From positions 2,613,501 through 2,677,500 of the forward strand of contig OX345653.1 in NCBI GenBank assembly GCA_947044365.1: a stretch of 64,000 nucleotides of DNA. Reading direction: 5' to 3'. Origin of the DNA: Petrosia ficiformis. Lineage: Eukaryota > Porifera > Demospongiae > Haplosclerida > Petrosiidae. Shown one piece after another: positions 35,414 to 45,200 of this stretch; position 1 is the stretch's first letter; each line of letters opens with the position of its first letter. A program made the translations under genes and the position numbers. Under the pieces are notes generated by a model, which saw nothing but the letters and a program-made list of their open reading frames with translations, made no database searches and had not been told where the DNA came from.

Positions 35414-37450
35414 ATGTCTCTGTCAAAGGTCTTGTCTAAGTTTAGACCCTCTTCAGTATCTGTGTTGAAAGAAGAATGGCGATTAACAGCTACAGATGTA
35501 AGACACTGGTGTTCTATTGTTTCTTTACAGGGTAAAGAGAGTTTGAGGATTGTCAAAAACCATCTATCAGAAAACGGTTTGTATGTCGGCTCTAATACCT
35601 TTGAAGACGGTTTCCTGTTGGTGTTACACAGAGCTTGTACCTCAGGATCAGTAAAGTTGATCCAATATATCTTGGATAGTCATGTAGATCAGTTTAATAT
35701 AAACCAGCTTGTCCTACATCATCCTGTACCATCTTGTTACTTTACACCAGAAGATGAAATGAGAATAGATGAACGGTTGAGTCATGCAAAAACTACATTA
35801 CTACATGCTGCTGTTAATAATGGATCAATTCAAATAATGAAATTACTTGTAGAAAATGGAGCATCAGTTGACATTCCTGACTGTTGCTCAAAAACACCAT
35901 TAATAAAAGCCTTAGAATATGTACACATAGATGCCGTAATGTATTTACTGAAAGTTGGAGCAGATGTCAACTACCAAGATATTGATGGAAGAACTCCATT
36001 AATGTACGCTGCAAAGTTGTCTTACCCTCTTGAGTTTCTTTCAACTTTGCTCAAAGCAGGTGCAGATCCAGCAACTCCTAATCATATCGGTCACACAGTT
36101 GTCCATGATGTCATCCTTAACAACTCCACTGCATTGGAATCCCTTTTCTTGTTGAATATATCTCCACTAACACGTCCTCAGATGTCTGCTCCATTTGCAT
36201 TATTCCTAACTGATCAAAACAACTTTATGAAGAATTCCTATAGTGTAAGATATAAAGATCAAATAACATCCCCAATCACCACTCATCCAGATTGTCCTTC
36301 AGAACATAAAGTAGATGATTTATTGCTCTCAGGTACATATCATTTTTACCTTCATTATAAGTCTTCAAATCAATCTCAATATCTTTGGTATTTTCTAACA
36401 GCACTGGAATTAAGGAGATCTTTAGGCTTGACTCCTCCTTCTGTTCCTCAAATAGAAGCTTATCAATGGCACACTGAAATACAAAGTCTGGATGAGTTAG
36501 AAAAGTATAGTAATATCGATGACAGAAAAATCTATCTGGCATTTCAGTGTTTGATTATTCGAGAACGTTGTCTTGGCTATGGTGATATTACTTTAATTAA
36601 ATGTCTGTTTGTATTTGGAAAATGGATGAAAGACTTAAATGGATTGTCATTGGTCCTTCGAGGATCAAAAATGCTCCTTTCAAACTTGAAACGTGGTATC
36701 ACATCCCAACTGCACCTTCTACAATATCTGGTAAATATAGGGATTGAAAATTGTTATTACATATTACAGTCTGATTTTAAAGTATACAATATCAAAATAA
36801 TGTCTAAAGAAACAAGAGAAGTTATCTATATGCCAATATTAAGGAACTTAATAGAATGTCAAGCTCTTTGCATTGATTTCGGTAAACGAATACATTCACA
36901 TGAGATAACAGACATTCAGTTTGAAAAAGGTATAAATAGGCTTTTAGACATAGTTAGCTTTCTTCATGCTCATCCAGTTGAAGGCATAGATGTTGAAATA
37001 CTTGGAAGAGATCTTGTATTGAAATGTTCGAAATTTATAAGCACTGCTGGATGGCCTTCAAATGTATTAGATGCGCAAGTGAGAAGTGGAAAACACGATG
37101 TGGATTTCTTGCGAGCATTATTAGAATGGGGAGCTGCAGACTATATTAACCTGCCTGGTAATTTTGGTTATCGACCAATTCATCGTTCACGAAAGGAAGA
37201 GGTTGAACAAGTTCTTATTGAATATGGTGCACATATAGATGTCTCATCAAAGTATGAAATATGCCCATACCCAGTGGAGATTCCACTTCCACAGCCTTTA
37301 GCCTGTCTTGCTGCAAAAGTGATAGTTCATGATTCTATTATCCCATACAAGAGTCTTGATCTTCCACCTCGAATGAAGAAATTTATTTCTCTTCATGACC
37401 CAGAAGAAAACGAATATAATATCAAAGATGAAATAGGATCCCTAATATAA
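35414..37450 (+). CDS. FEM1-like ankyrin protein, putative CUL2 substrate receptor (678 aa)
   Basis: FEM1 proteins recognise C-terminal degrons and load them onto CUL2-elongin B/C ubiquitin ligases. This single exon has an N-terminal ankyrin block (about residues 60-250; TTLLHAAVNNGSIQIMKLL, DGRTPLMYAAKL), then a FEM1-like middle region (SLDELEKY ... FQCLIIRERCLGYGD, compare the FEM1 pattern LTVRERILG) and a diverged C-terminal ankyrin pair. The end resembles a VHL box: a BC-box-like PLACLAAKVI at about residue 628 and a CUL2-box-like LPPRMKKFISLH at about 650. The N-terminus is longer and more diverged than in canonical FEM1A/B/C, so orthology is uncertain and it may be a lineage-specific member. 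It starts 114 bp after the PUS3 stop on the same strand and is convergent with the gene at 38048-41350. Confidence 0.78.
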   Translation: MSLSKVLSKFRPSSVSVLKEEWRLTATDVRHWCSIVSLQGKESLRIVKNHLSENGLYVGSNTFEDGFLLVLHRACTSGSVKLIQYILDSHVDQFNINQLVLHHPVPSCYFTPEDEMRIDERLSHAKTTLLHAAVNNGSIQIMKLLVENGASVDIPDCCSKTPLIKALEYVHIDAVMYLLKVGADVNYQDIDGRTPLMYAAKLSYPLEFLSTLLKAGADPATPNHIGHTVVHDVILNNSTALESLFLLNISPLTRPQMSAPFALFLTDQNNFMKNSYSVRYKDQITSPITTHPDCPSEHKVDDLLLSGTYHFYLHYKSSNQSQYLWYFLTALELRRSLGLTPPSVPQIEAYQWHTEIQSLDELEKYSNIDDRKIYLAFQCLIIRERCLGYGDITLIKCLFVFGKWMKDLNGLSLVLRGSKMLLSNLKRGITSQLHLLQYLVNIGIENCYYILQSDFKVYNIKIMSKETREVIYMPILRNLIECQALCIDFGKRIHSHEITDIQFEKGINRLLDIVSFLHAHPVEGIDVEILGRDLVLKCSKFISTAGWPSNVLDAQVRSGKHDVDFLRALLEWGAADYINLPGNFGYRPIHRSRKEEVEQVLIEYGAHIDVSSKYEICPYPVEIPLPQPLACLAAKVIVHDSIIPYKSLDLPPRMKKFISLHDPEENEYNIKDEIGSLI

Positions 37451-38047
37451 AAACATTCTTTTACATTTTATCAATTCTTGCATGACTATAAATTAATGAG
37501 TGTGCATATGAATGTGTGATATATCATGAAGTGAAAAGATTTTTATTTCATAAGTTGACTAACTTTATAATCATGTAAACTCGCTTCATGTAGTGAAGCT
37601 TGATTTCATAATTATTATGTTCCAACAGAAGTAAAGATTGGATTAATGAGTTTTCTGAAACTCATGATTCTAAACATTGAGATTAAAATTAAGCAATACG
37701 TATGTTTTTAGATTAGCACGGCATTTGGTTAATAATTATACTATACACAAATTATGTTTTATTTTGTCAGTCAGGTGGTGTGACTAATATTCCACACATT
37801 AAACTACTTACTATATAGTGACCACCCATGCTAATAATGTATCAGTCAGTAATTCTCAAGTATAACGGGGTTTCTTTTTTTTTTTCATTTTAGAACTGTT
37901 AATAAAAGTGAAACTCACATTGGTTAAAAAATTATTTTTCAATTTTATGAAACACCACATATATAATATTATACACAAAAGTATAAAATAATAAGTATAA
38001 AAAATAGCAAAAACACTTACAACTGAACTTGAGAAATATTATAGCTA
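37451..38047. other. Convergent intergenic spacer
   Basis: About 600 bp holding the 3'UTRs of two convergent genes. AT-rich with T- and A-runs near 37870. Nothing else was seen. Confidence 0.6.
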
Positions 38048-41000
38048 TTAGTACACTTGCTCTCCAATTCTAGGTTGTCTTTCAAACATTAGTTCAATGT
38101 TCTTTTTAAGAGAATTGTAATTTGTATGAAGTGAACTGAGCCAGCTGTTAACGCGATTCAGAATGGTTTCTTTACTGGATTTTTGTTCGTTGTTTTCTAT
38201 CTTTTGATCTTTTGCGAGATGATCACTATGTTCATGTTCTTCACCAATCTGATACTGTTGTGAAACAGCCTCCGAACTATCATTGTTGATTTGAGGTGAG
38301 GTATCGCTGGATTGTGATTGATATAAAGCATCATCATTTTGAGGACTTGCCACCATGTCAGATTGATCATCAGAATCTAATAAATACTTTTGAGCTCGCT
38401 CATGTAATTTGACAGCTAATAATGTTACTATGTTTTGATGTCCTTTAGCAACAGCGATATCATAAGCAGTATATCCATTATTATCTTGAAGTTCCAGATC
38501 AGCTCCAGATTGAAGAAGTAGCTGCACCATAGGTATGTTATCATATGCAGAGGCGATCATAAGTGGTGTTCCACCATATTGATTTTGTACATTGACTTTA
38601 GCTCCAGCAGTAATTAGAGATTTTGCTATATCATAGTGATCATTAACTACTGCATCTAATAGAGGTGAAGTTACTCCTGGTACATCAACAAGAGCACCAT
38701 ATTGTAAGAGAAGTGATACTATTGATAAGTCTCCAACAGCACAAGCAACAAGAAGTGGACAATATTGTTGTCCCAAATTAGGATTAGCTTTGTGTTTCAA
38801 CAATAAATTTACAATCTGGTGATGTTTGCGAAGAATTGCTATCGATAAAGGAGTTCCACCCTTATTATTTTGAATGTCAGGATCAGCTTTTGATTGGAGT
38901 AGTAGATCAACACACTGGTAATGTCCATTTTGACTAGCTAGTAACAATGCTGTAATACCATTTTTACATTTAATGTCAGGATCAGCTTTTGACTTGAGTA
39001 GTAGATCAGCACACTGGTGATGTCCTTTATAAATAGCTGCATGCAACGCTGTAAAACCGTCATTATTTTGAATATCAGGATCAGCTTTTGATTGGAGTAG
39101 TAGATCAACACACTGGTAATGTCCCTTTTCACTAGCTCCATATAGCGCTGTGCAACCGTCATTATCTTGAATATCAGGATCAGCTTTTGACTGGAGTAGT
39201 AGGCTAACACACTGGATATGTCCTCGGACACTAGCTATGTGCAATGCTGTAGCACCAAACTTATCTTGATTATTTGGATGAGCATTTGAATGGAGTAGTA
39301 AATCAACACACTGGTGATGGCCATTTTGACTAGCTGAATACAATGCCGTAACACCACTATTTTCTTGAATATTAGGATTAGCTTTACATCTAAGTAATTT
39401 ATCAACACACTGGTGATGTCCATTTTCACTAGCTACATGTAATGCTGTAAAACCGTCATTATCTTGAATATCAGGATTAGCGTTTGACTGGAGCAACAAA
39501 TGAACACATCGGTGATGTCCATATTTGCTAGCTATGTTCAATGGTGTATAACCACCATTATCTTGAATATCGGGATCAGCTTTTGACTGAAGTAACAGAT
39601 TAACAAACTGATCATTTCCATTCTGACTAGCCATGTACAATGCTGTACCACCATTATTAGCTTGAATATTAGGATCAGCATTTGACTGGAGAAGTCGTTG
39701 AACACAACGGTAATGTTGTGCTTGAATACTGAAAATCAATGCTGTATTGCCATCTTTATCTTGGATATTAGGATCAGCTTTAAAATGGAGTAGTAGATCA
39801 ACACATTGGTGATGTCCTTGGTAACAAGCTGATAGCAATGCTGTAGCACCACTACTATCTCGAATATCAGGTTTAGCTTTTGACTGGAGCAGTAGATTAA
39901 CACACTGTAGATGTCCATTTTGACTAGCCAAAAGCAATGCTGTAGCACCATGATCAGTCTGAATAGCAGGATCAGCTTTAGACTTGAGTAATAGATCAAC
40001 ACATTGATGATGTCCTAGTTCACCAGAAATATGCAATGCAGTTAGCCCCCCGATCAGTTCCATATTTGGATTCACTTTCGCCTGAAGCAATACACGAAGA
40101 GTGATCACATTACCGCGTGCAGCTAGAACTAATGGTGTTCGACCATGATTGTCTTTCATATTTACATCACACCCAATGTTTACTAAAAGTTGAATATCAT
40201 CAGCAATCCTTTCATCAGTAATTGTAGCAGCTTTGTGTAAAGGCCATAGTGTTTCAATATCACTCTCGTTATCATTGACTTTCATTAGTATAGTACCAAT
40301 CTGTACACTGAGTACACCACCCCATTTCATACCTCTAATCTTTCTACTAGCCATGATAAGAAGAGAGAGAAGTAGTGATCTAGGGACAGTATATTTAATG
40401 GTCAACACACTATGATGAATTTCACTGAAAATCAGAAGCGAACTACGGTCTTCAAACAGATATTTAATAAGGTGATGAAGGTGATCAAGTGTACGTCCTT
40501 CCCAATGGTGGCTTAGCACAAGAATAACAGGTATATCCTTGTCTAAGCCTTTGTTCTGAATCATCTTTTTAAAGACAATAATTGTGGTTGATTTCATGAA
40601 TTCATCGATATCATCATCATACTTATCAATTTTAGTTTCAAACTCATGATTCAGGTATTTCATGTCAATAGAGTGGAATGGATCAGTATTTAAGAAACTC
40701 AGACGATCATAGAGTGGACTAAACAAACAATCAATTTCGTCACTTCCCTCAGTGACTCTAAGTGGCTTATAGGGAATTGAAAGCAAATAACTTATAAACC
40801 GTCCTAATGCTTCCAAGTTCAATTGATTATTGGTTAGCTTCTGTTTGAGGGCTGACTGTATGAGTGCAAGAATAGATGTGAACTGAGCTACAAAAAAAAC
40901 CACATTTTTCTTGAGATTTTTTGGTACATCTACATGTGTTGTCTCGGTTTTTTCTATAGAACAAAGAGAAGGAGACTGACATGGAATCAATGATGATTTA

Positions 41001-41350
41001 CTAATGAGTTCCATTCTACTTGGACAATGTTCATTTCCCACATACGAGATATCAATTGATGAATGATATTGTAAAAACTTCTTCTGCAACTTTATTTTCA
41101 AATCCAATCGTTCCATTTTTTCCAAAGCTTTCATGATATCTTCCCAAGTACCAGAAGGATTTCTTTTAAGCCACTCGTCACATATAGCAGAAAATGATTG
41201 ATCTACACCTGGTTCATCTTTAGCAATTACTTTGAGATCGTCTGGTATAAAACCCAAGTATCTTCCAAATTGTTCCCAGTTGGCTGCAACAGGTTTTAAC
41301 TCCTCATATAGCTGATGAAAAGTGGGTCGAAGATGATTTTGTTCGGACAT
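38048..41350 (-). CDS. Death-domain / ankyrin-repeat protein, 1100 aa, single exon (paralogue of the gene at 11857)
   Basis: Same layout as the plus-strand gene at 11857-14910. A Death-fold domain (about residues 10-93; FHQLYEELKPVAANWEQFG ... WLKRNPSGTWEDIMKAL) is followed by the shared uncharacterised region (about 130-350; LGRFIS, IPYKPL, SVLTIKYTVPRSLLL, MASRKIRG, GVLSVQIGTIL). About 18 ankyrin repeats run over residues 368-980, then a polar linker and a C-terminal helix (NSWLSSLHTNYNSLKKNIELMF). Many ankyrin units are almost identical at the DNA level with a 99-bp period, which points to recent expansion or gene conversion. A 5' end matching the paralogue supports the start at 41350. No orthologue is recognised. 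A Death-fold adaptor role is inference. Confidence 0.88.
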   Translation of the reverse strand: MSEQNHLRPTFHQLYEELKPVAANWEQFGRYLGFIPDDLKVIAKDEPGVDQSFSAICDEWLKRNPSGTWEDIMKALEKMERLDLKIKLQKKFLQYHSSIDISYVGNEHCPSRMELISKSSLIPCQSPSLCSIEKTETTHVDVPKNLKKNVVFFVAQFTSILALIQSALKQKLTNNQLNLEALGRFISYLLSIPYKPLRVTEGSDEIDCLFSPLYDRLSFLNTDPFHSIDMKYLNHEFETKIDKYDDDIDEFMKSTTIIVFKKMIQNKGLDKDIPVILVLSHHWEGRTLDHLHHLIKYLFEDRSSLLIFSEIHHSVLTIKYTVPRSLLLSLLIMASRKIRGMKWGGVLSVQIGTILMKVNDNESDIETLWPLHKAATITDERIADDIQLLVNIGCDVNMKDNHGRTPLVLAARGNVITLRVLLQAKVNPNMELIGGLTALHISGELGHHQCVDLLLKSKADPAIQTDHGATALLLASQNGHLQCVNLLLQSKAKPDIRDSSGATALLSACYQGHHQCVDLLLHFKADPNIQDKDGNTALIFSIQAQHYRCVQRLLQSNADPNIQANNGGTALYMASQNGNDQFVNLLLQSKADPDIQDNGGYTPLNIASKYGHHRCVHLLLQSNANPDIQDNDGFTALHVASENGHHQCVDKLLRCKANPNIQENSGVTALYSASQNGHHQCVDLLLHSNAHPNNQDKFGATALHIASVRGHIQCVSLLLQSKADPDIQDNDGCTALYGASEKGHYQCVDLLLQSKADPDIQNNDGFTALHAAIYKGHHQCADLLLKSKADPDIKCKNGITALLLASQNGHYQCVDLLLQSKADPDIQNNKGGTPLSIAILRKHHQIVNLLLKHKANPNLGQQYCPLLVACAVGDLSIVSLLLQYGALVDVPGVTSPLLDAVVNDHYDIAKSLITAGAKVNVQNQYGGTPLMIASAYDNIPMVQLLLQSGADLELQDNNGYTAYDIAVAKGHQNIVTLLAVKLHERAQKYLLDSDDQSDMVASPQNDDALYQSQSSDTSPQINNDSSEAVSQQYQIGEEHEHSDHLAKDQKIENNEQKSSKETILNRVNSWLSSLHTNYNSLKKNIELMFERQPRIGEQVY

Positions 41351-42295
41351 GATATACTGATAAAGGTATCAGCTCTGTTGTTTTGAGTGATACTATATTA
41401 CCATAGTAACTGATGATGCACAGTCATATTAGCCAATCAGATAATGTCAAACAATGACTGGATGAATATTGTTATGCACGTATATTTAAGTCCTGTATGT
41501 AGTTGTCCACCTTAGGGCTAGGGACTAGGGTCAACACCATCAATCTACTAAGACCTAGGGTTCTAGGGGTGGTAGCCAAGGATCAAAGTTGATATACTAC
41601 AAGCACCTCCTCCCCATCTACCCAGTTTTTATCATATCAAAAATTCAATGTGTAACTTCCAGGCTGTGCTGCAGCTTAGTCTTGGTACCCGCTCCTTCCT
41701 CAAGCGAAGGGGTGGGTAACCAGACTAGCTGTAGCTAGGTTACAGTGTACAACTGAACAAATATATATCCATTTGTCATTTTTGTCAGTATCCAGTACCA
41801 GCCAGGACAATAATCTACTATGTTATTCAATGATACCATAAAACTGACATTATTTTCTAAAAAGTTGTTTCAGAGTATTTATATACTGAATCTTATTAAA
41901 ATGCATAACTCTTTCATTTGATGATACTGCAATGTTTTTATAGATTATGAATTTAAGAGACCTTCTGAACTGTAAAGATTAGTAGGCCTATAACTGGGGG
42001 CATGGCTCAAATTGTGTAATTTTACATGAACATGAAAAAGCAGTGTGTGAAGGTTTAAAGATCAAAAGGGTCTCTACTGGAGTTCATTGATAATTAGTTG
42101 TATCAATACTTAAACTTCACCATGCAGCAACTATCTATGATCTATCATGTAACATTATTAAAGATTAAAAGAAGTTAAAACAATCATGAAAATATGGACT
42201 AGCTAAATGATACTAATAACTACAAAATGATAAAATTCAGTTGTGATTTCTGATAGCATTCAAAACATTCACTGATTGTCTGTCTATTAGTGGGT
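41351..42295. other. Spacer between Death-ankyrin gene and PGD
   Basis: Holds the promoter side of the Death-ankyrin gene, the 51-bp TAGTCT-type element at 41677-41727 and, toward 42295, the 3'UTR of PGD. No additional gene was seen. Confidence 0.6.
41677..41727. mobile_element. 51-bp TAGTCT-type mini-element
   Basis: Imperfect palindrome from TAGTCTTGGTACCCGCTCC to ...GGGTAACCAGACTA. It is flanked by GCTGCAGCT (41668-41676) and GCTGTAGCT (41728-41736), a 9-bp duplication with one mismatch. The smallest of the five elements of this type in the window. Confidence 0.75.
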
Positions 42296-45200
42296 TCAAG
42301 CAGAATAAGTTGAGGCCGAAACATTTCCTCCATGACCGGTCCAATTGGTATGAACAAAATGTCCAGGTTTTGAGAGAAGTTCATATGTGTGTGCACCAAA
42401 ATAGTCCCTCTGTGCTTGAATCAGGTTAGCAGGAACACGTTCAGACCTGAGATAGAAAGGGACCGTTAACAGTATTGTTTTAGTATGACAATAATGAGCA
42501 CTTTTAATTATAGTTACGATTTTTGACAGTTTCTTAAACTTATATATAGCTTAGTCAACTAAAAGTCACAATGCTTTACTTTTAGTTATAGCTCAACAAT
42601 AACTGAGTGTAAAATGATATATTAAAATTTTGCCCAGTGACCCCAGCTGTATACATATACCATACCTAAACTTTGCAACAAGTGGTACAGTAACACAATT
42701 GTCTTTCTTAGTGTAGCATCAATGTGCTATAATTCAAGTACCAAAGTTATGAATGACTATTACAATCATTACAGTCTCCAAATATCAATTATCTTTCATC
42801 AGTAGTTTCTCCCAGATGAATTCTGGACAATTTGAAATGTTAAATTCCCTCTTTGCAATTAATTCTTGTTCACATATTTTAAATTTATCTTTGTTGTATA
42901 ATAATTAATTTTGTAAGTTCTCAGAACATCATGGTTCACATTCAAAATATAAATTTTTATACTTTCACTTCTTGAAGTATTTATGTATTGTCCATAGTGA
43001 TTTCATAATTTGCATACACTTTTCACATTGAATTCAGAATATCTAGAAAATGAGATCCATGTATACTCTTCATCCTTGTACCAATAACACAGATACCATT
43101 ATAACACGCATGGTAATGACCACACCTCTTCGTTATTTAAGTATCAAAATTTAGAATTAAGTTTAGCAGAGTGTAAAGTGAATAGGTTTGTATGAACCCC
43201 TCCCCCTTCCCTCCCATCTCTCCTGAAATATCTCATGTGATATTAGATATGATCATATATTACCTGTATCCATCAAAGAAAGCCAAGGCTGAACTAAAAG
43301 TAGGAGTTGGTACACCATGAATAACTGCTTTGGCAACAACTTTACGCCATGAATCCTATATTAATATAAACAGATATATAATTATAAATGCACTATATAC
43401 ACTAGCTATGAGGAAAGTTTAGATAAGATATTGCCTGCAGGCCAGATGCCGGAGGGTACAAACTTCCAATTTGCAGGTTTATATAATGCATATAAACCGC
43501 ACTGGTATATTTTATTATGTGATTCATACATGATGATTAGTACTGAACAAATATAAAATAGGATACCAAACAAGACCAAACTTTAATCCTTACAGATTTA
43601 TCATTATATCTGCTTTGCAGTTTATATGTGAAATATAAACTTCGCCTTTTGAAATTATACGGGCTATGAATCTCATTATATATATTATACAATTATTATA
43701 ATTTTTTTTTAATAATTATAAAATTGTTATATATATTATGTTTATAGCCTGTTACCATGTTGTTGCTATATTTCGCATATTGGAAGTTATAGACCGGTTT
43801 ATAACTTTCCAGTTTCACAGACGCTGTAAACAAAGTAATAGTCTCACGCGTGTGAATTAGAAAATAATGTGGGCGGGGCATTACAGAAACAACTGTTCTT
43901 GGCTCGATAACTCTTGCATTTTACAAGATTCAAGATTCTAATTTCTTTTGGTGGAGAGATGAAGCATTAAGAAAGCTACAGATGTGAAATTCAAGAAAGA
44001 CACCAAGTGAGTGTATAACATGCCCATGGGAATGAATGCCCACACTCTGGCTAAGCTTCATAACTACCATATTTTTAATAGCACAGGCTTCTAACTTGTT
44101 TGAATGTATAGAAGGACTTGTAAAAAGCCATACATATCAACATTATCCTTTGTTAGTTGAGGGAAAGTAGCAAGGCAAGTGTTTGAAGTGAAGTGGGTGG
44201 CTATAAATTAGTTATAGAATGCAAACGCGGTCTATTTTACTGAAATAAAATCCCATGGGAGTGCCCCCCTCATTGCTAGGGATTATATTTCAGTAATAGA
44301 CCTTGTGCGTATTCTATAACTATAACATATATAATACTATTAATATATGAGTAGAAAGTGGAGACTGACTCACTTGACATTTCAAAATGGCTTGTTTAAA
44401 GAAATCATCCAGTAACAGATTTTTCAGATCAGGGTTCTTTTCAAAAGCCTCTTTGATGTTGCCAAGGAAACGACTATGTATAAAAGATACACAATGAATC
44501 AAATACATGAGCAACAGCCTATTAGCAGCACATACCTACGAATAATACAACCACCTCTCCACATTAGAGCAATAGAGCCATAGTTCAGTTTCCAGCCATA
44601 TGTCACAGCAGCCTCCCTTAGCAACATGAATCCTTGTGCATATGATACTATCTTAGAAGCATACAAAGCCTGGAAATGAACACAAGATATATATTAGTGT
44701 TATACCTTATACTGGTATAGGTACATGTATAGGTGCCTATACAGTAAATACATGTATAAACAAGTAGTATAGATCAGGTACAGATATTTTACAGACCAAG
44801 GTTTTTTTTAAACTTTATAGTATGGAAACAGCCAGTCATACAGGACATTGTCTAAAAAATCTATTGAATGTCTGTTAAATTGAAACTGAACTGTATACAA
44901 AGCAGAGTGGGAAATAACAGTGCTCCAGTGCTCATCTGAGCACCAAAATTAGCTTAAGGAGCCCCAGATTTTGATATGACAATACATGCTAGTTGTACTG
45001 TGGTGAGCATTGGTGACGGAATTGCTAACCAGATGTTGTAGGCTTATTTCCCGCCCTGATACAAAGTATATGGGAGCAGGACAAGAGTGGTTAAAATAGC
45101 TCAAAATGTCTGGCAGTCAGCTCTATCTACACCACTGATTGTGGCTTGTGCTTCCATGAAATAATTAGAGCATAATTGGTACTACAATAAAACCATACTC

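Noticed and set aside
36276..36542. 88-aa minus-strand frame inside the FEM1-like gene
   Set aside because: Shadow of the plus-strand coding sequence; no independent motif.
38938..40002. Several minus-strand frames offset from the Death-ankyrin protein
   Set aside because: Alternative-frame readings of the 99-bp ankyrin repeats; their apparent repetition merely reflects that period.
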